DNA from: Roseiarcus sp963717215 | Lineage (GTDB): Bacteria > Pseudomonadota > Alphaproteobacteria > Rhizobiales > Beijerinckiaceae | Direction: 5' to 3' | Length of the DNA: 64,000 nucleotides | NCBI GenBank assembly: GCA_963717215.1 | Contig: CAVQVS010000003.1 | Location: 124,001 to 188,000, forward strand | Part shown: positions 8,817 through 20,100 of the stretch, in pieces | How positions within the stretch are numbered: the first letter of the stretch is position 1 | Layout of the letters: each line of letters opens with the position of its first letter | Notes under the pieces: generated by a model | Told to the model about the DNA's origin: nothing | The model's database searches: none | The model's input: only the letters and a program-made list of their open reading frames with translations | Program-made: the position numbers and the translations under genes

Positions 8817-9206
8817 TCAGAGTTCATTGCCCTCGGCATCGAGTGCACCGGTTTTGATGTGCGTAATCAGTTTTATGAGCTTCTCGCTGATTTGGAGCGG
8901 CCCGCATGCGAGTGGGCCGCGGGTCCAAAGAACAATGCCATTCTGAGAGCCGTCATGAATCGCGAGCAGCGCGCCGTCGCCGGGCGGCAAGCCATCGGGA
9001 GTGGTAGGGCTTCCAACGTAGACGCCTTCGACGAAATGGAATTGCCCGGGGGTCAGCGTCGTGAAATGAGTTTTAGCGTCGAAGTCGGCCCAGACTTTGG
9101 CAAGCGGTTTGCAGGGCGAGGGCGTTTTGTCCGCAGCAAAGGCCGTGCCTGTGATCCCTGGATTAAGCCCTAGGACGACGGCGGAAATGATCCCGATTCG
9201 TAGCAT
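8817..9206 (-). CDS. Small secreted protein, possibly truncated
   Basis: The protein has 129 residues and a clear signal peptide (MLRIGIISAVVLGLNPGITG...TAFAADK, cleavage after AFA). A mature part of about 105 residues has Cys in SPCKPL and LACGPL. The ATG at 9206 follows AAAGGA and is preferred to an upstream ATG at 9269. The stop codon sits at the junction with an IS5 fragment, so the natural C-terminus may have been lost. The family is not recognised. Similar small secreted proteins occur as prophage cargo; an envelope role is only an inference. Confidence 0.6.
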   Translation of the reverse strand: MLRIGIISAVVLGLNPGITGTAFAADKTPSPCKPLAKVWADFDAKTHFTTLTPGQFHFVEGVYVGSPTTPDGLPPGDGALLAIHDGSQNGIVLWTRGPLACGPLQISEKLIKLITHIKTGALDAEGNEL

Positions 9207-9711
9207 GAGATTCCTTTGAAGGCATGAAGAAGACCGAAGAAGACCATGACGCGTCACCCTCAAGCGCACGATGGATCGCTTTTAGTTGGAGGAGATCCAC
9301 GATCGGGGGTCGCGCGATTGCGACTTTCCTACTGAGGCGGAGGGCGCGGACAGGTCAAAATCTCTCGTCGGGCCTGTAGTGTCGGGAGGCTGCGATCCGT
9401 TTTGGAGTGAGCGCCTCGAGGGCGATCCGCTGCGGATGATGGAACGGGGCAGGGCGGCACGACGACAGGGCGGTTCTGGCGCGATCAGCGCTCGGTGTGT
9501 ATGGACGGTCGTGCGGGTGCCCATTCGAGCGCTGGTCGGTGACACCCCGGATATCAAGCTCGAAGTGCTCAGGACGGCGCTGCCCGCGTGACACCTCCGG
9601 CAAGATTACGCCGCGCTCCTCGGCGGCCCGGATATGTTCCGGATCGAGAAATGATCTCGATAGTGCCAACTCGGATCACGCTCAATAACCCCATATCGAT
9701 CACTGCCTAGA
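9207..9711. other. About 500 bp without a secure gene
   Basis: A minus-strand frame at 9355-9669 reads FLDPEHIRAAEERGVILPE near its start and looks protein-like there. It becomes compositionally biased and has no convincing ribosome binding site. A short inverted repeat, CGAGAAATGATCTCG, lies near 9649-9663. Nothing else is supported. Confidence 0.4.
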
Positions 9712-10754
9712 TGTTTCGTCCCGGACTTTGATGGCGCATTCTTATCGAGTGATTTGAAGGATGCGCTATGGGACAGATTCTACACAGGAGCGCCACAACG
9801 ACAGAGGCGGTCCGTCGAGCGATACAACATAGTCAAGAGAGCCTGAGTGGGCTTGCAAAGCACTACGGCGTCAACCCGAAGACAGTCGCCAAGTGGAAAG
9901 CGCGGTCCTCCGTTTCCGACCTGCCGACAGGACCCAAGCAGCCCAGATCGACTGTCCTGTCAGCAGAGGAAGAGGCCGTCGTCGTTGCGTTCCGGAGGCA
10001 TACTTTGCTGCCGCTCGACGATTGCCTGTACGCTCTGCAGCCCACCATCGCGCATCTGACGCGCTCGTCCCTTCACCGGTGTCTGCAACGTCATGGGATC
10101 TCCCGGTTGCCGCAGGTCGAAGGCGAAGCCTCCGCCAAACGCAAATTCAAGGCCTATCCGATCGGCTATTCTCATATCGACCTCGCCGAGGTTCGAACCG
10201 CGCAGGGCAAGCTCTACCTCCTCGTCGCCATCGACCGAACCTCGAAGTTCGCCTTCGTCGAACTGCACGAGAAGGTGGCGCGTCGCACCGCGGGGGACTT
10301 CCTGCGCCGCCTGATCGCCGCCGTCCCCTACAAGGTCCACACCGTCCTCACCGACAACGGAACCCACTTCACCACACCAGGCAACACGAGTTCGGCAGCC
10401 CCGACATCAAGGCCGCCCTCGACGGTGGGGAGCCTGTTTGGGCGCACGCCTTCGAATACGCCTGCGCCCAGAACGACGTCGATCATCGGCTGACAAAGCC
10501 CAAGCATCCCTGGACCAACGGCCAAGTCGAAAGAATGAACCGCACCATCAAGGACGCCACTGTCAAACGCTACTTCTACGAGACCCACGACCAGCTGCGA
10601 GCCCACCTGCAAAACTTCGTCGACGCCTACAACTTCGCCAGGCGGCTCAAAACCCTCAGGGGCCTCACCCCATACGAATTCATCTGCAAAGCCTGGACTT
10701 CAGAGCCTCACAGATTCAAAATCAGCCCGCTCCAGCAAATGCCGGGACTAAACA
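9712..10754 (+). mobile_element. IS481-family insertion sequence
   Basis: The terminal inverted repeats are TGTTTCGTCCCGG at 9712-9724 and TGTTTAGTCCCGG (complement) at 10742-10754. CTAG lies directly outside each end (CCTAGA on the left, GCTAGT on the right), which fits the known NCTAGN target preference of IS481. The length is about 1043 bp. It holds one transposase gene with a frameshift. Confidence 0.85.
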
Positions 10755-10759
10755 GCTAG
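9768..10759 (+). pseudogene. IS481-family transposase, one frameshift
   Basis: The gene starts MGQILHRSATTTEAVRRAI with an HTH (residues 10-50), followed by an rve-type integrase core with Asp in SHIDLAEV and VLTDNGTHF. Near 10380-10410 the frame shifts by one base. The rest, PDIKAALDGGEPVWAHAFEY and HPWTNGQVERMNRTIKD with the catalytic Glu, is in another frame. The stop TAG at 10757-10759 is formed by the flanking CTAG target, not by the element. A ribosome binding site, GAAGGA, precedes the ATG. Confidence 0.8.
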
Positions 10760-10784
10760 TCTAGGATGGGCGAAACGTTCAACA

Positions 10785-10837
10785 TGGGTCAGCTCTCGGT
10801 GGAAGAACCCGTAGCGCCTGGGTCAGCTCTCAGTGGA
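10785..10837. repeat. Pair of 19-bp direct repeats, likely IS21-type terminus remnant
   Basis: Two copies of TGGGTCAGCTCTCrGTGGA lie at 10785-10803 and 10819-10837 with one mismatch. Multiple short terminal repeats starting TGGGTCA are a feature of IS21-family ends. No istA/istB sequence remains nearby, so this would be an abandoned terminus. The family call is from the repeat pattern only. Confidence 0.45.
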
Positions 10838-10868
10838 GATGAGCAGCGTTCGGTGTACCGAGGGCAAC

Positions 10869-11360
10869 TCACTCTTTCGGAGGAAATGAGAAGAAGGAAT
10901 TGTCCAGTTCGTAACCGACCTCATCTGGCGCGCGCTGGTCCTTTGCGTCGGTCCGCTCCGTTGCAAGGGCTTTCACCAGCATTACCCTTTCGCCACGGTT
11001 AAGCCGGCTTTGTGCCTGAAGTAATATCCGCCTAAACTTGTTGTTTAAGACGGTCTCGTAGGCGCGTGGCGGAGCATTTCTCTGGCGTAACCACAAATCC
11101 ACTAACGGGACGTCATCGTGCGCAACAAAGGCGATGAGTTCGCCATAAGCGGGCAGCGATGCCGGTGGCGCCGAGATCGGAAGCCCCAGCATCACATTGA
11201 CTTGATATGGCGTTACACAAGCGATCGCGACAATGAGCGCGGGGACGCCGATCTTGGCGATAAGTGGCGCGGTAGAGAAACGAAAGAGCCATGAACCGAT
11301 GATCGCGGTCATAAGCAGCAAGGATCCAAACGAGGCAACGAAAGCGCTGAAGAAGTTCAC
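10869..11360 (-). CDS. Membrane protein of unknown family, partner of the MotA/ExbB-like gene
   Basis: The protein has 163 residues and starts at a GTG (11360) preceded by a purine-rich stretch. Two hydrophobic segments (about residues 1-25, MNFFSAFVASFGSLLLMTAI onward, and 33-53) are followed by a soluble, Arg-rich C-terminal domain of about 100 residues. It lies about 260 bp downstream of the MotA/ExbB-like gene on the same strand, so the two may be co-transcribed. The family is unknown to me. A two-component ion-channel-like complex is possible but unproven. Confidence 0.5.
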   Translation of the reverse strand: MNFFSAFVASFGSLLLMTAIIGSWLFRFSTAPLIAKIGVPALIVAIACVTPYQVNVMLGLPISAPPASLPAYGELIAFVAHDDVPLVDLWLRQRNAPPRAYETVLNNKFRRILLQAQSRLNRGERVMLVKALATERTDAKDQRAPDEVGYELDNSFFSFPPKE

Positions 11361-11618
11361 GTCCTAACCCCCTAGGCGTCAGCGATAGGTTCAAGCGGCG
11401 ACTAGCGGAGCGCGTCTCCCGTCCGCGCTCAGGCGGAGTCATGACGTTGACGGGTTCACCAGAGATATTCGAGCTGCTGACCCGTGAGATACACAAGAAG
11501 ATATAGCGAATCTCACCTGGACCGATAAACCGGTTATGTCTAATCGCTGAACATTTCGGGAAGGCGCTCATTGTCGTATCGATGGTGAGTGTCAGGGAAC
11601 GACGAAGTTTCCACTCTG
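11361..11618. other. Spacer of about 260 bp between two membrane-protein genes
   Basis: Minus-strand frames here lack a good ribosome binding site and overlap the downstream gene in another frame. No repeat or T-run hairpin was seen. Confidence 0.4.
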
Positions 11619-12110
11619 CTACGACTGAAGTTGTTGCCGCGCCCTTCTAGCACCCGCTTCAAGATTGAAAGTCATGATGGCGATAAGAGCTGCTGCGATC
11701 CCGCCACTCGCCGTGGTGAAGAGCGAAGTCGCGAGCGCAGTGAAGCTGGTCGCGCCGCTGGCGAGCGACTTAGCCTGCAGAGAAAGGCCGATCGCAGTTC
11801 CGACAAAGCCTGCCATTACGCAAAGTCGCTCAGCCAAATGACCGTAATCAGATGATGGAATAAAAACAATAGAGGAGTGTGGGTCGGAGCACCCTCTGTT
11901 ATCCGACGTTGGTTCGCCGATCCGCCACGCCTCCCATCCCAACCAAACCGCCGAGCCGACGAATAGTGCGCCGATCACGCTGGTCATCATACTCAGGTCA
12001 TTCGTCCAAACAGTCTGTGGCACGCCATTAGCCCAGGCAAAAAACGCTAGCGCGGCACAGGCCAGGCAGAGGACGAAATGAGACAGAAAGGTTAGACGAG
12101 GAAGGTACAC
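11619..12110 (-). CDS. MotA/TolQ/ExbB-like four-helix membrane protein
   Basis: The protein has 163 residues. The GTG at 12110 follows GGAG at good spacing, just inside the end of the neighbouring IS630 element. There are four hydrophobic segments (about residues 5-27, 38-58, 97-117 and 126-147). The last two carry a GFVGTAIGLSLQAKSL block and a TTASGGIAAALIAIM block, like the paired pore helices of MotA, TolQ and ExbB, which use the proton gradient. It is shorter than those families and has no cognate MotB/TolR/ExbD gene beside it. An unrelated small membrane protein follows instead. The resemblance is by eye and the function is unknown. Confidence 0.5.
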   Translation of the reverse strand: MYLPRLTFLSHFVLCLACAALAFFAWANGVPQTVWTNDLSMMTSVIGALFVGSAVWLGWEAWRIGEPTSDNRGCSDPHSSIVFIPSSDYGHLAERLCVMAGFVGTAIGLSLQAKSLASGATSFTALATSLFTTASGGIAAALIAIMTFNLEAGARRARQQLQS

Positions 12111-13177
12111 AAACTGCCTCCAGTTCTAGCAGGATCGAATCTAACACTTTGGTGCCCTCGCCTGACGGCGGCGATGATTTTGTCTGGGTCGGCAGTCCAG
12201 GTGAAGGGCTGCGATTGCTGATTGTGCTCGTCGAGGAAGCGGTTGATCGCGGCTTGCAGGTCTGTGACGGATCGGAAGACGCCGCGCTTGAGCCTGCGCT
12301 TTGTCAGGGTTGCGAAGAAGCCCTCGACAGCGTTGAGCCAGGAAGCCGATGTTGGGGTGAAGTGGCATCGCGGATGACGTTCGAGCCATCGCCGAACATT
12401 GGGATGCTTGTGGGCGGCGTCGTTGTCGACGATGGCGTGGATCGTCTTGCCCGCGGAAACCTGCTTCTCGATGACATTGAGGAAGCGAATAAACTCCTGA
12501 TGGCGATGGCGCTGCATGTTGCGGCCGATCACCGTGCCGTCGAGGACGTTCATCGCGGCGAACAGCGTCGTCGTGCCGTGGCGCTCATAGTCGTGCGTCA
12601 TGGTTCCGGCGCGGCCCTTCTTTAACGGCAGTCCGGGTTGCGTTCGATCATCGACCGACAGCACGATGGCGTGTGCGGGCGGATCGACATAGAGCCCGAC
12701 GACGTCGCGCAATTTGGCGACGAAGCGCGGGTCGTTGGACAGCTTGAACTGGCGCATGCGGTGCGGTTGCAGACCATGGGCGCGCCAGATTCGCTGGACC
12801 GAACTCACGCTGAGCCCCGCCGCCTTCGCCATCAGGACGCTGGTCCAATGGGTCGTTTCCCCGGGCGGTTCCGTGAGCGTCAGCGCGACGACATGCTCGG
12901 CCGTCTCGGCCCCCAGCGGCTTCATGCGCGAGGGACGCGTCTTGTCGCGGGGCAGCCCATCGAAGCCCTCCTCGGTAAAGCGCTCCTGCCAGCGCCAAAC
13001 ACAGGTCTTGGACTTTCCGGTTCGTCTCATGATCGCGCTCGTGCCGACGCCCTCGGCGGTCAACAGCACGATTTCGGCCCGCCAAACCTGCTTCTGCGGG
13101 GCGTTGCGATCTTGAACGACGGATCTGAGCCGACCGGCGTCGGCGGACGAAACGGAGAGCGATCCTCCAGCCCGCAT
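12092..13177 (-). pseudogene. IS630-family transposase, damaged
   Basis: The N-terminal HTH domain (MRAGGSLSVSSADAGRLRSV) and DDE domain are recognisable, with Asp in VLSVDD, Asp in IVDNDAAHKHP and Glu in SWLNAVEGFFATL. Compared with close family members about eight residues are missing after LSVD (the expected EK-Q-QAL stretch), beside the first catalytic Asp. An extra base near the 3' end turns the usual RGHQVLDS ending into RGHQSVRFDPARTGG. Both changes suggest a defective copy. The ATG at 13177 is preferred to one at 13198. Confidence 0.75.
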
Positions 13178-13246
13178 CGACCAGACTCGCACGTCCAATC
13201 CGCCGCGGGAATCCTATCCCGGACTCAAATGTCAGCTTCGATCCAG

Positions 13247-14100
13247 TAGGTGGTGTGGACTCTAAGGATTCCCTTTTAGGTGCAAATCAGATTCAAGGCT
13301 GCTTTTGGGGAGGCAGTCTTGGGTGTGATGGACCGTTTGGTGTTGAACGATGGGGCGTGGGAGCGGATGGCGCCTCTGATTCTAGGTCGTCCTGACCAGA
13401 AAGGCTCGACCGGGCGCGACAATCGGATGTTCGTGGAAGGCGTGCTTTGGATCGTTCGTACGGGCTCTCCCTGGCGTGATCTGCCTGAAGCATTCGGGGA
13501 TTGGAACAGTGTATTCCGGCGCTTCAGTCGGTGGAGCCTCAAAGGGGTCTGGTGGCGGATCTTTGAGGCGATGTCCGATGATCCGGACTTCGAATATCTG
13601 ATCGTCGACTCCACCATCGTCCGAGCCCATCAGCATGCCGCCGGGGCCAAAAAAGGGGGTCTGAAGATCAGGCGATTGGCCGCTCGCGCGGCGGCCTGAG
13701 CACCAAAATCCATATGGTGGTTCGAGGCCTGGGATGTCCCCGCGCGGTTCACGTTGACCGCGGGTCAAAAAGGGCGATGCGCCGCAAGCTGCTGCTTTGC
13801 TGGAAGGCTTACCGGCCGAGGTCGTCATGGCCGACACAGCTTACGATGCCGATCATTTGCGCGAGGCCATCGCCGCAAAGGGAGCGATCGCCGTCATCCC
13901 AAACAATCCGTCACGGGCGCTCAAACATCCCCTCGACAAGTATCTCTACGCACACCGCCATCTCGTCGAGTGCTGCTTCTCAAAACTCAAGCCATTCCGC
14001 CGCGTCACAACCCGCTTCGAAAAGACCGCCCGAAATGACCTTGCCGTCGTCACTCTCGCCGCTATCATCTTATGGATGCGATAACTGTCCACACCACCTA
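13247..14100 (+). mobile_element. IS5-family (IS427-type) insertion sequence
   Basis: The perfect inverted repeats GGTGGTGTGGAC lie at about 13249-13260 and 14087-14098, bounded on both sides by TA, the 2-bp duplication of this group. The length is about 850 bp. It holds the two-frame transposase described separately. It separates the end of the giant prophage gene from the IS630 element. Confidence 0.85.
13328..14084 (+). pseudogene. IS427-type transposase, OrfA intact, OrfB frameshifted
   Basis: OrfA (13328-13699) begins MDRLVLNDGAWERMAPLILG and reaches the first catalytic Asp in EYLIVDSTIVRAHQHAAG. A CCAAAAAAGGGGG run at about 13646-13658 is the likely programmed -1 frameshift site that joins OrfB in this group. 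The OrfB frame continues STKIHMVVRGLG, but then loses frame twice around 13740-13775. It resumes as LEGLPAEVVMADTAYDADHL and ends with LVECCFSKLKPFRRVTTRFE at 14084. The two extra indels make it non-functional. Confidence 0.75.
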
Positions 14101-14197
14101 GGGCAGACGCTTCCAAGGAAAACAAGTAGACGCGCCAAAGAAAAGCCGCGACTAGTAAGCATCGACCGGTAAATCGTTCTTTCGAGGCCGGAATGAC
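14101..14197. other. Short spacer
   Basis: About 100 bp lie between the IS5 end and the stop of the giant prophage gene. No feature is seen. Confidence 0.4.
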
Positions 14198-17100
14198 TCA
14201 CCCGCTTACCCCAGCACCCTGGAAGGAGCCAAAGGGACGCAACGGCAAGCCAGGCTCGAAATACCCGCCCTGCCCGTTCGTGAAGAACGGATTGAGCTGG
14301 TTGCTCCCCTCGCCAGAATTGTCATAGATGAACGTGCCTTGCGTGTTCGAAATCGGAATTGTACGTTCCGATGCCGCCCGCTCCTTCGAATGGAGCAAGT
14401 TGGATCGTCGGCACGACGCCGCCGCAACTCCCGCCAGTGCACGTGACGGAGGCTAGAGGCACCGTGCAGGTCGATCCGACACCAAGCCCAGTCGCTCCAG
14501 TGGCAGCGGACGGAACGACGCTCGAGATCGCGCCGCCCGTGACGGTGATGTCGACCTTTGGAGTGGCGCCGCCGCTCTGAATCGTTGGGCAAGTCAAGGA
14601 TATTCCCGAATAGAGACCGTTCGTGTATCCCGTCCCGGGCATGGTCACTGGGAACGACTGCCCTCCGACGTAGCCGAGCAGCGACGCTAGACGCCCCGAG
14701 ACGACCGTCAGATCGCCATAGGACACATAAGTCGATCCGCTTGACCACGATCCGATGCCAATCAGAACGCCGGTCGTCGGGTTGTAGGCCGGCGCCTTGA
14801 CGATCTGGACCGTCTTGGCGCCAACGATGTTGGCGGTGAAGGCCGCGCTTCGATTGAACTGGCTGTTTGCCAGGTCGATGCCGTCATCGAAGGGCGAGCC
14901 GGCGGCGGGCAGCGTCGGACCGTTGCCGTTCATTTGCTGCGCTGTTCCGACGCGGAAGGTGCGGACGATTCCACCTATCCCATTGCCTTGACACACCCCG
15001 CCAGGAACAACGTAATTCGGCGCCGTGCCGTTGAGGTTGTTCGCCCCGCACGTGTCGATCGCGGTGGCGCCCGCGCCGGTCAGCGCAATGTCGACGTTGA
15101 TGCAGTTCGAACCGCCAGAGCCGCCGAGCGGCGCACAGCCGAAGGTGAAGGGGACGCCGCTCGCGCCGGGCGCCGCGTTCAGCGTGACCTTGAACCCGTT
15201 GTTTGCGGACCCGATCTGACCTTGACCAGCCCGCGTGTCCTGCGTCGGTGGATGATCGACTGCGAGAACAACGAGGTTGGAGGCGCAACCGGAACACGTA
15301 ACAGCATGGCCGACAACGATCGGCCGCGCGTGCGCCGCCAAACCGTTTAGGGTCAGCACATTGCTGGTGACAGAGGTCGGCGTTGCGACGGCGGCATAGG
15401 TGTTGGTGTAGTCGAACGCCGGCGATGGTTTCCCAGCCGCGGTGTCGTTTGCACGAGACAGCTTTGGGTCATCGCAAGCGCCGCCGTTGTGGCAGTCGAT
15501 CATAGCCGCCCAGCGCGAGGCCGCACGTCGACCCCCGGCAAAGCCCGCCGCGGTATGAGGATTGCGGCCGACCGTCCCCAGCAAGAGCTGGCTCTGCACG
15601 GTGATATCGTTCAGAGTGCCGGTATAGTAAGCCGGTCCGGGGCCAGAATAAAAGACGGGATTTTGCAGCGCGCCAGTCGAAGAAACTCCTGAGGCTCCAG
15701 CGAGGCTGTATGTCGATCCGCTCAAACCCCACCCGCCACCCGTGAGACCGGTGATGTAGACGCCCGACAGCGGGCCTATGGTGCAGCTTCCGCCGAGGGT
15801 GACGCAACCAAGAATCTCGCCTTCCCACATCGGTCCGGTCGCATTCGTCGTCAGCGTCAGGACATTGCTCGCAACCGTTCCCGAGAAGGTGGATTGGGTC
15901 GCGATGTCCTGAGACCATTGCTCGTAGACGTCGTCCTTGGCGAGGATGGGCTGGCTGTACAGCTCGAGCGGCCCCTCGACGCGGAACTGGCTCCCCGACA
16001 AGAAAGGAACGGACGGACTCGCGCCTGGGATCAGAGCTGGGAACTTCGCGCCGTAGAGCCACGAAAGCATCTGCGAGTAGCCGATGCCACCAAACTGATA
16101 GCCCGTATTGGCCGGCGCAACCTGATTAAACATATAGCTCGTGTCAGTTCCTATGCCGGCGAAAATGTGACCATTGATCCCACCAGGCGCCCGGGAGAAA
16201 AGCGCGGCGTCGGCTCCACTTTGTGCACCGGTGCTGTCGCCGAAGAAATCGACGCCTTGCGGACGATTGAAAGATGTTAAATTCGATTCAGGTGAGATGA
16301 TGTTTGTCCATACTGCCGTGATCGCGTGCCCGGATAGCGGCGCGTGGCCGGAGGTGAAGGTGATCAGATAGTCGCCTGTTTGATAATTGACGAAGCTCGA
16401 GGCGACATTGGCCCCGGTGCAATTGCCCCCGCTCTGATTGTAGGCGAACGTCTGAAATCCTGGCAGACCGTAGTCGCAATGCCGGTCGTCGGATCGGTGT
16501 CTGTGATCTGAAATGTGCCAGCCTTGACGAGCGGAGTTCCAAAGCCTCCGAAAGCATAGACCCCCGTCGTTCCTCCTTGCTGTATGTTGAAATTCGGCCA
16601 GGGCGCGCCGCCCGCGACGCGCGGATCAACGCGCAACGGCGATGATGTCGAACCCGTTGCGCCGCTCGACGCGAAAGAACTCAGTTGCCAGGTAGACCCG
16701 TCGATGCCGAAGCCAGCGCAGAGTGTCAAGCAACGAAGGAGGGTCGGTGCTCCGACAACTCCTGTGCCACCCGAGAGGACCATCCCCGGCGAGACTGCGC
16801 CGCCAATTCGCGTGGTCACGGTCAATGTCGAACCTGATACTGACCCAGAGAACCAGCCTCCCGTGAGGCTCTCAGCGTTGAAGGCGAGCGGGAAGCCGAC
16901 GTCGACATGGCCGCAGAATTTGGATGCCGAGCACCAGGTCAGCGTCGATCCGTCGCCCGCGCCTAAGGTCTGTGTCTGCGTCGCATTGCCGAGTGTTTGC
17001 AAGCCGACACCGACGCCATCGCGCGTCGCTGAAAGGAACGTCGCCGGAACTCCGGTCGTATTCAGCAATTCCTGATCGAAAGCCCCGAACGCCTCCGAGA

Positions 17101-20100
17101 GACCCGCGCCCCCCGTGACGCCGAACCGATCGCCCGCATAGCCGACGGGCTGACCAGGAACGAAATTTCCAACGATGGGAGGCCCCATCAAATAGTGCTC
17201 ATCCGAGCCCGCAAAAGCTCCAGTCCAGGCACCATAGCCCCAAAGGCCGGAGAAGAACGAATTGTAGAATCCGCTTTGTGTACCTTGTATCGAATCGGCC
17301 TGGCCCTGACCCCACAGAGCGAAAATCCATCCGACCTTGACCGAGTTCGGCAGAGTCGCGTAGCCAATTCCGTTCGCGGCGCGAACGGAGACGAAATAGG
17401 GGCCCCCGCCAGGAATGCCGGCGAGCGTCCCAGACCACTTGCCGCCCGAGATTGTCCCGGCCAGCGCGCCCCCATTGCAGGGCGTGCAGCCTGCAAGGGG
17501 AGGCCCATTGGCGCTGTTCGAGACAAGCACCTGAATGCCGGAGGGGGTGCCCCCAAGCGTTGCGACGTCATAGGTCCCCGACAATGCGATCGTTCCTGTC
17601 TTTGCGCCGATGTTCGTGAGCGGAAAGGTGATGAACGGCCCCTGATCTAAAATGGTCAACGCCGGTCCTGGTGCAATCGCGCCGGCGTCCGTGATTGTGG
17701 TTCCCGTGATAACGACGGTCCCAGCGCCAGACGAGCCGACGGTATTTGAGGCGTTCGGGCTGCCCGATAGCGTGTAGCAGCCAAGCAGGCCCGGATAGGC
17801 CCCCGCAATGCCACACGCCGACCATCCAGGTAGAATCTTAACCGGACTAGTGATGGCGGAGTTCTGGATGTACTCTCCCGGAACAAGCGTTGTCAGAGAC
17901 GCCTGCATCGTCGCATCAGCGTTGATGGCGGGATAATAATTGCCCGCGACGGTCCAGCAATTCGTCCCGCAACTGACCGTAATGAGCAGCGGCGACCCGG
18001 TAATGCTGGAGCCCCCGTCATTGACGGCCATGCCGACGCCTATCGTGCCGGTGATGCTGGACGCTTGCAATGTGGTCGGCGGCCCGGGAAGCACGCCGCT
18101 TCCGTACATGGCTTGGCTAGTGGCGGTCTGCGAGACATCGACCACATAGGTTCCGTTATAGCCCAGGCCGCTCCCAAGGCTAAGCACGGTCGTCGGCGTG
18201 AAGGATGAACTCCCAACAGGCGGGCTGACCACAGTGCCGACGCCGATATAAGCGTTGCTCGGCGGCGCGAGGACAGGGGCCGACACGCTTAGGAGGCCTT
18301 GGCCGATCGCGGCTCCGTTGGTTCCGGTGCCGGGCACGATCGCGCCGGTGAAGGTCGTTCCCAAAGTCCCGGTGAAGCTTGCGAAGCCGCTGTGCGTCGT
18401 CCCATCGTCGAGCGACGTCACATGCAGGGTCGAGACGCCCGAGGTCGTGTCGATATAGCCCTTCATCGTGTTCGCCTGGACCGGCAACGCCGGCAGGAAG
18501 GCTCCGACCGCGAGTGCGACCGGCGATCCGACCGAACCCACATTGACCGATGTCACGCCGCTTGGAAAAGTGACGGTGTAGGTCGAACTCGATGAGGTCG
18601 ACAGCGGAATCGTCGCAGTCGTCGTGGCAGTTGCCGAACTTTGGACCGGCAATCCAATTCCGGTCAGCTTCGCCGTAGCTGTTCCCGTCGCCAGTGCCAG
18701 CGAGCCGAAGGTGGTCGAGACGACATTAAGCGTCGCCGTGCCGCCGCTGGTTCCGCTCGCTCCGGAAAGGTAGCCTTTTATGGTGCCGTAGCTGCTGTCG
18801 CTAAAGATGCCGAGATCGTTCATGCGATAGAGGGACTGGACCTTGAGGCCCTTGGCTGCGGCATACGCCTGGATGTCGGTCGTCTTGGTGCAGATCGAGG
18901 CAAGGTCGCTCGTGCTTGGTGCGCCGCCGCTCTGGCTCGGCACAACCCCGTTGAGCATAGCGAAGTTCCCAAGCGCGCCGCCCCAACTCGTATGGAGTGA
19001 ACCGCTAACGGCTGGGTTCGCCGCGCCAAGCACATTGGTGAAGTCGCCAGGCGTGGTTGATGGTCGGGCGGTCGCCGCACCGCCAGCTGGATTGGTGCTG
19101 ACGGCTGCGGTGTAATAGAACGCCGAATAGGCGAAGATGACCCCGCTAATGTTGACGGTTTGGCTCGCGCTTAGCTGATAGGTTCCGACGCCACGTGTCC
19201 CCGTGGTACTGGCAGTCCCGTAAGGCAAAATGATGCTGCCAGCGGGCGCGATGCTTCCTGCCGCCGTCGACCCCAGCACCACCATGCCGGGGAAGATGAC
19301 GGAAACAAGCTGCGGCGTCGACCCCGTTGTGATCGGGCCAGGGTTAGCATACGCCTGCGGGACACCACCGGGGCCGGTGATCTGGCTCCCGATGACTTGA
19401 GTGGCGTTACTCCCCGCCATGGCGATATACGTGCCGTTGACGCTGCTCGGCGACATGCCAGAGACGGTGAACTGAGAGCCGGCAACGAAGCCGGGATTGC
19501 TTGAGACTTGAAATGTCACAACACCAAGGCTGGCCGGGAGACCGCTGACACCGTTGCTCCACGCCGCGCTGGTGATCGTGTACGGATTCATCGCCGAGAC
19601 GGTCAGCGTTGCGGACCCGATCGTTGTCGATCCGGTGAAATTCGCCGTCCCCATGTTCGGGCTTTGGACTAGCGCAGGCGAGCCAGGCAGCGGATTTCCC
19701 TTCTCGTCGACCATCGACAGGAATTGCGCGCCGGCGAACCCAAAATCGTCGCCATATTCTCCGATCATGAAGCAAATATGCTGGCCGTTCTTGGCGGTGA
19801 TTCCCGTTCCGCCGCTAAGAGCCGTGAATGGATTGGCGGTGGAGAGCGTAGGGAAGGTGTATCCCGCGCCCGTGCCGCTACCGAAAGTTCCGGTGCTCGA
19901 AATCGTCGGGCAAGTTCCCGCCGCCGTCCCGACGACGGTGTACGGCCCCGAGCCGGCAATGGAGGTCGTGGTCCATGTCGGGGTGTTGAGCGCGTTCGTC
20001 GGCGAGGTCGTGAAGCCGCTCAGGGCATAGGTGAGCCCCGGCGACAAGCCGGGCGAAACCGGAACGCTGGTCGTGACCAGCATGCCCGAGCCGCCGCTGG

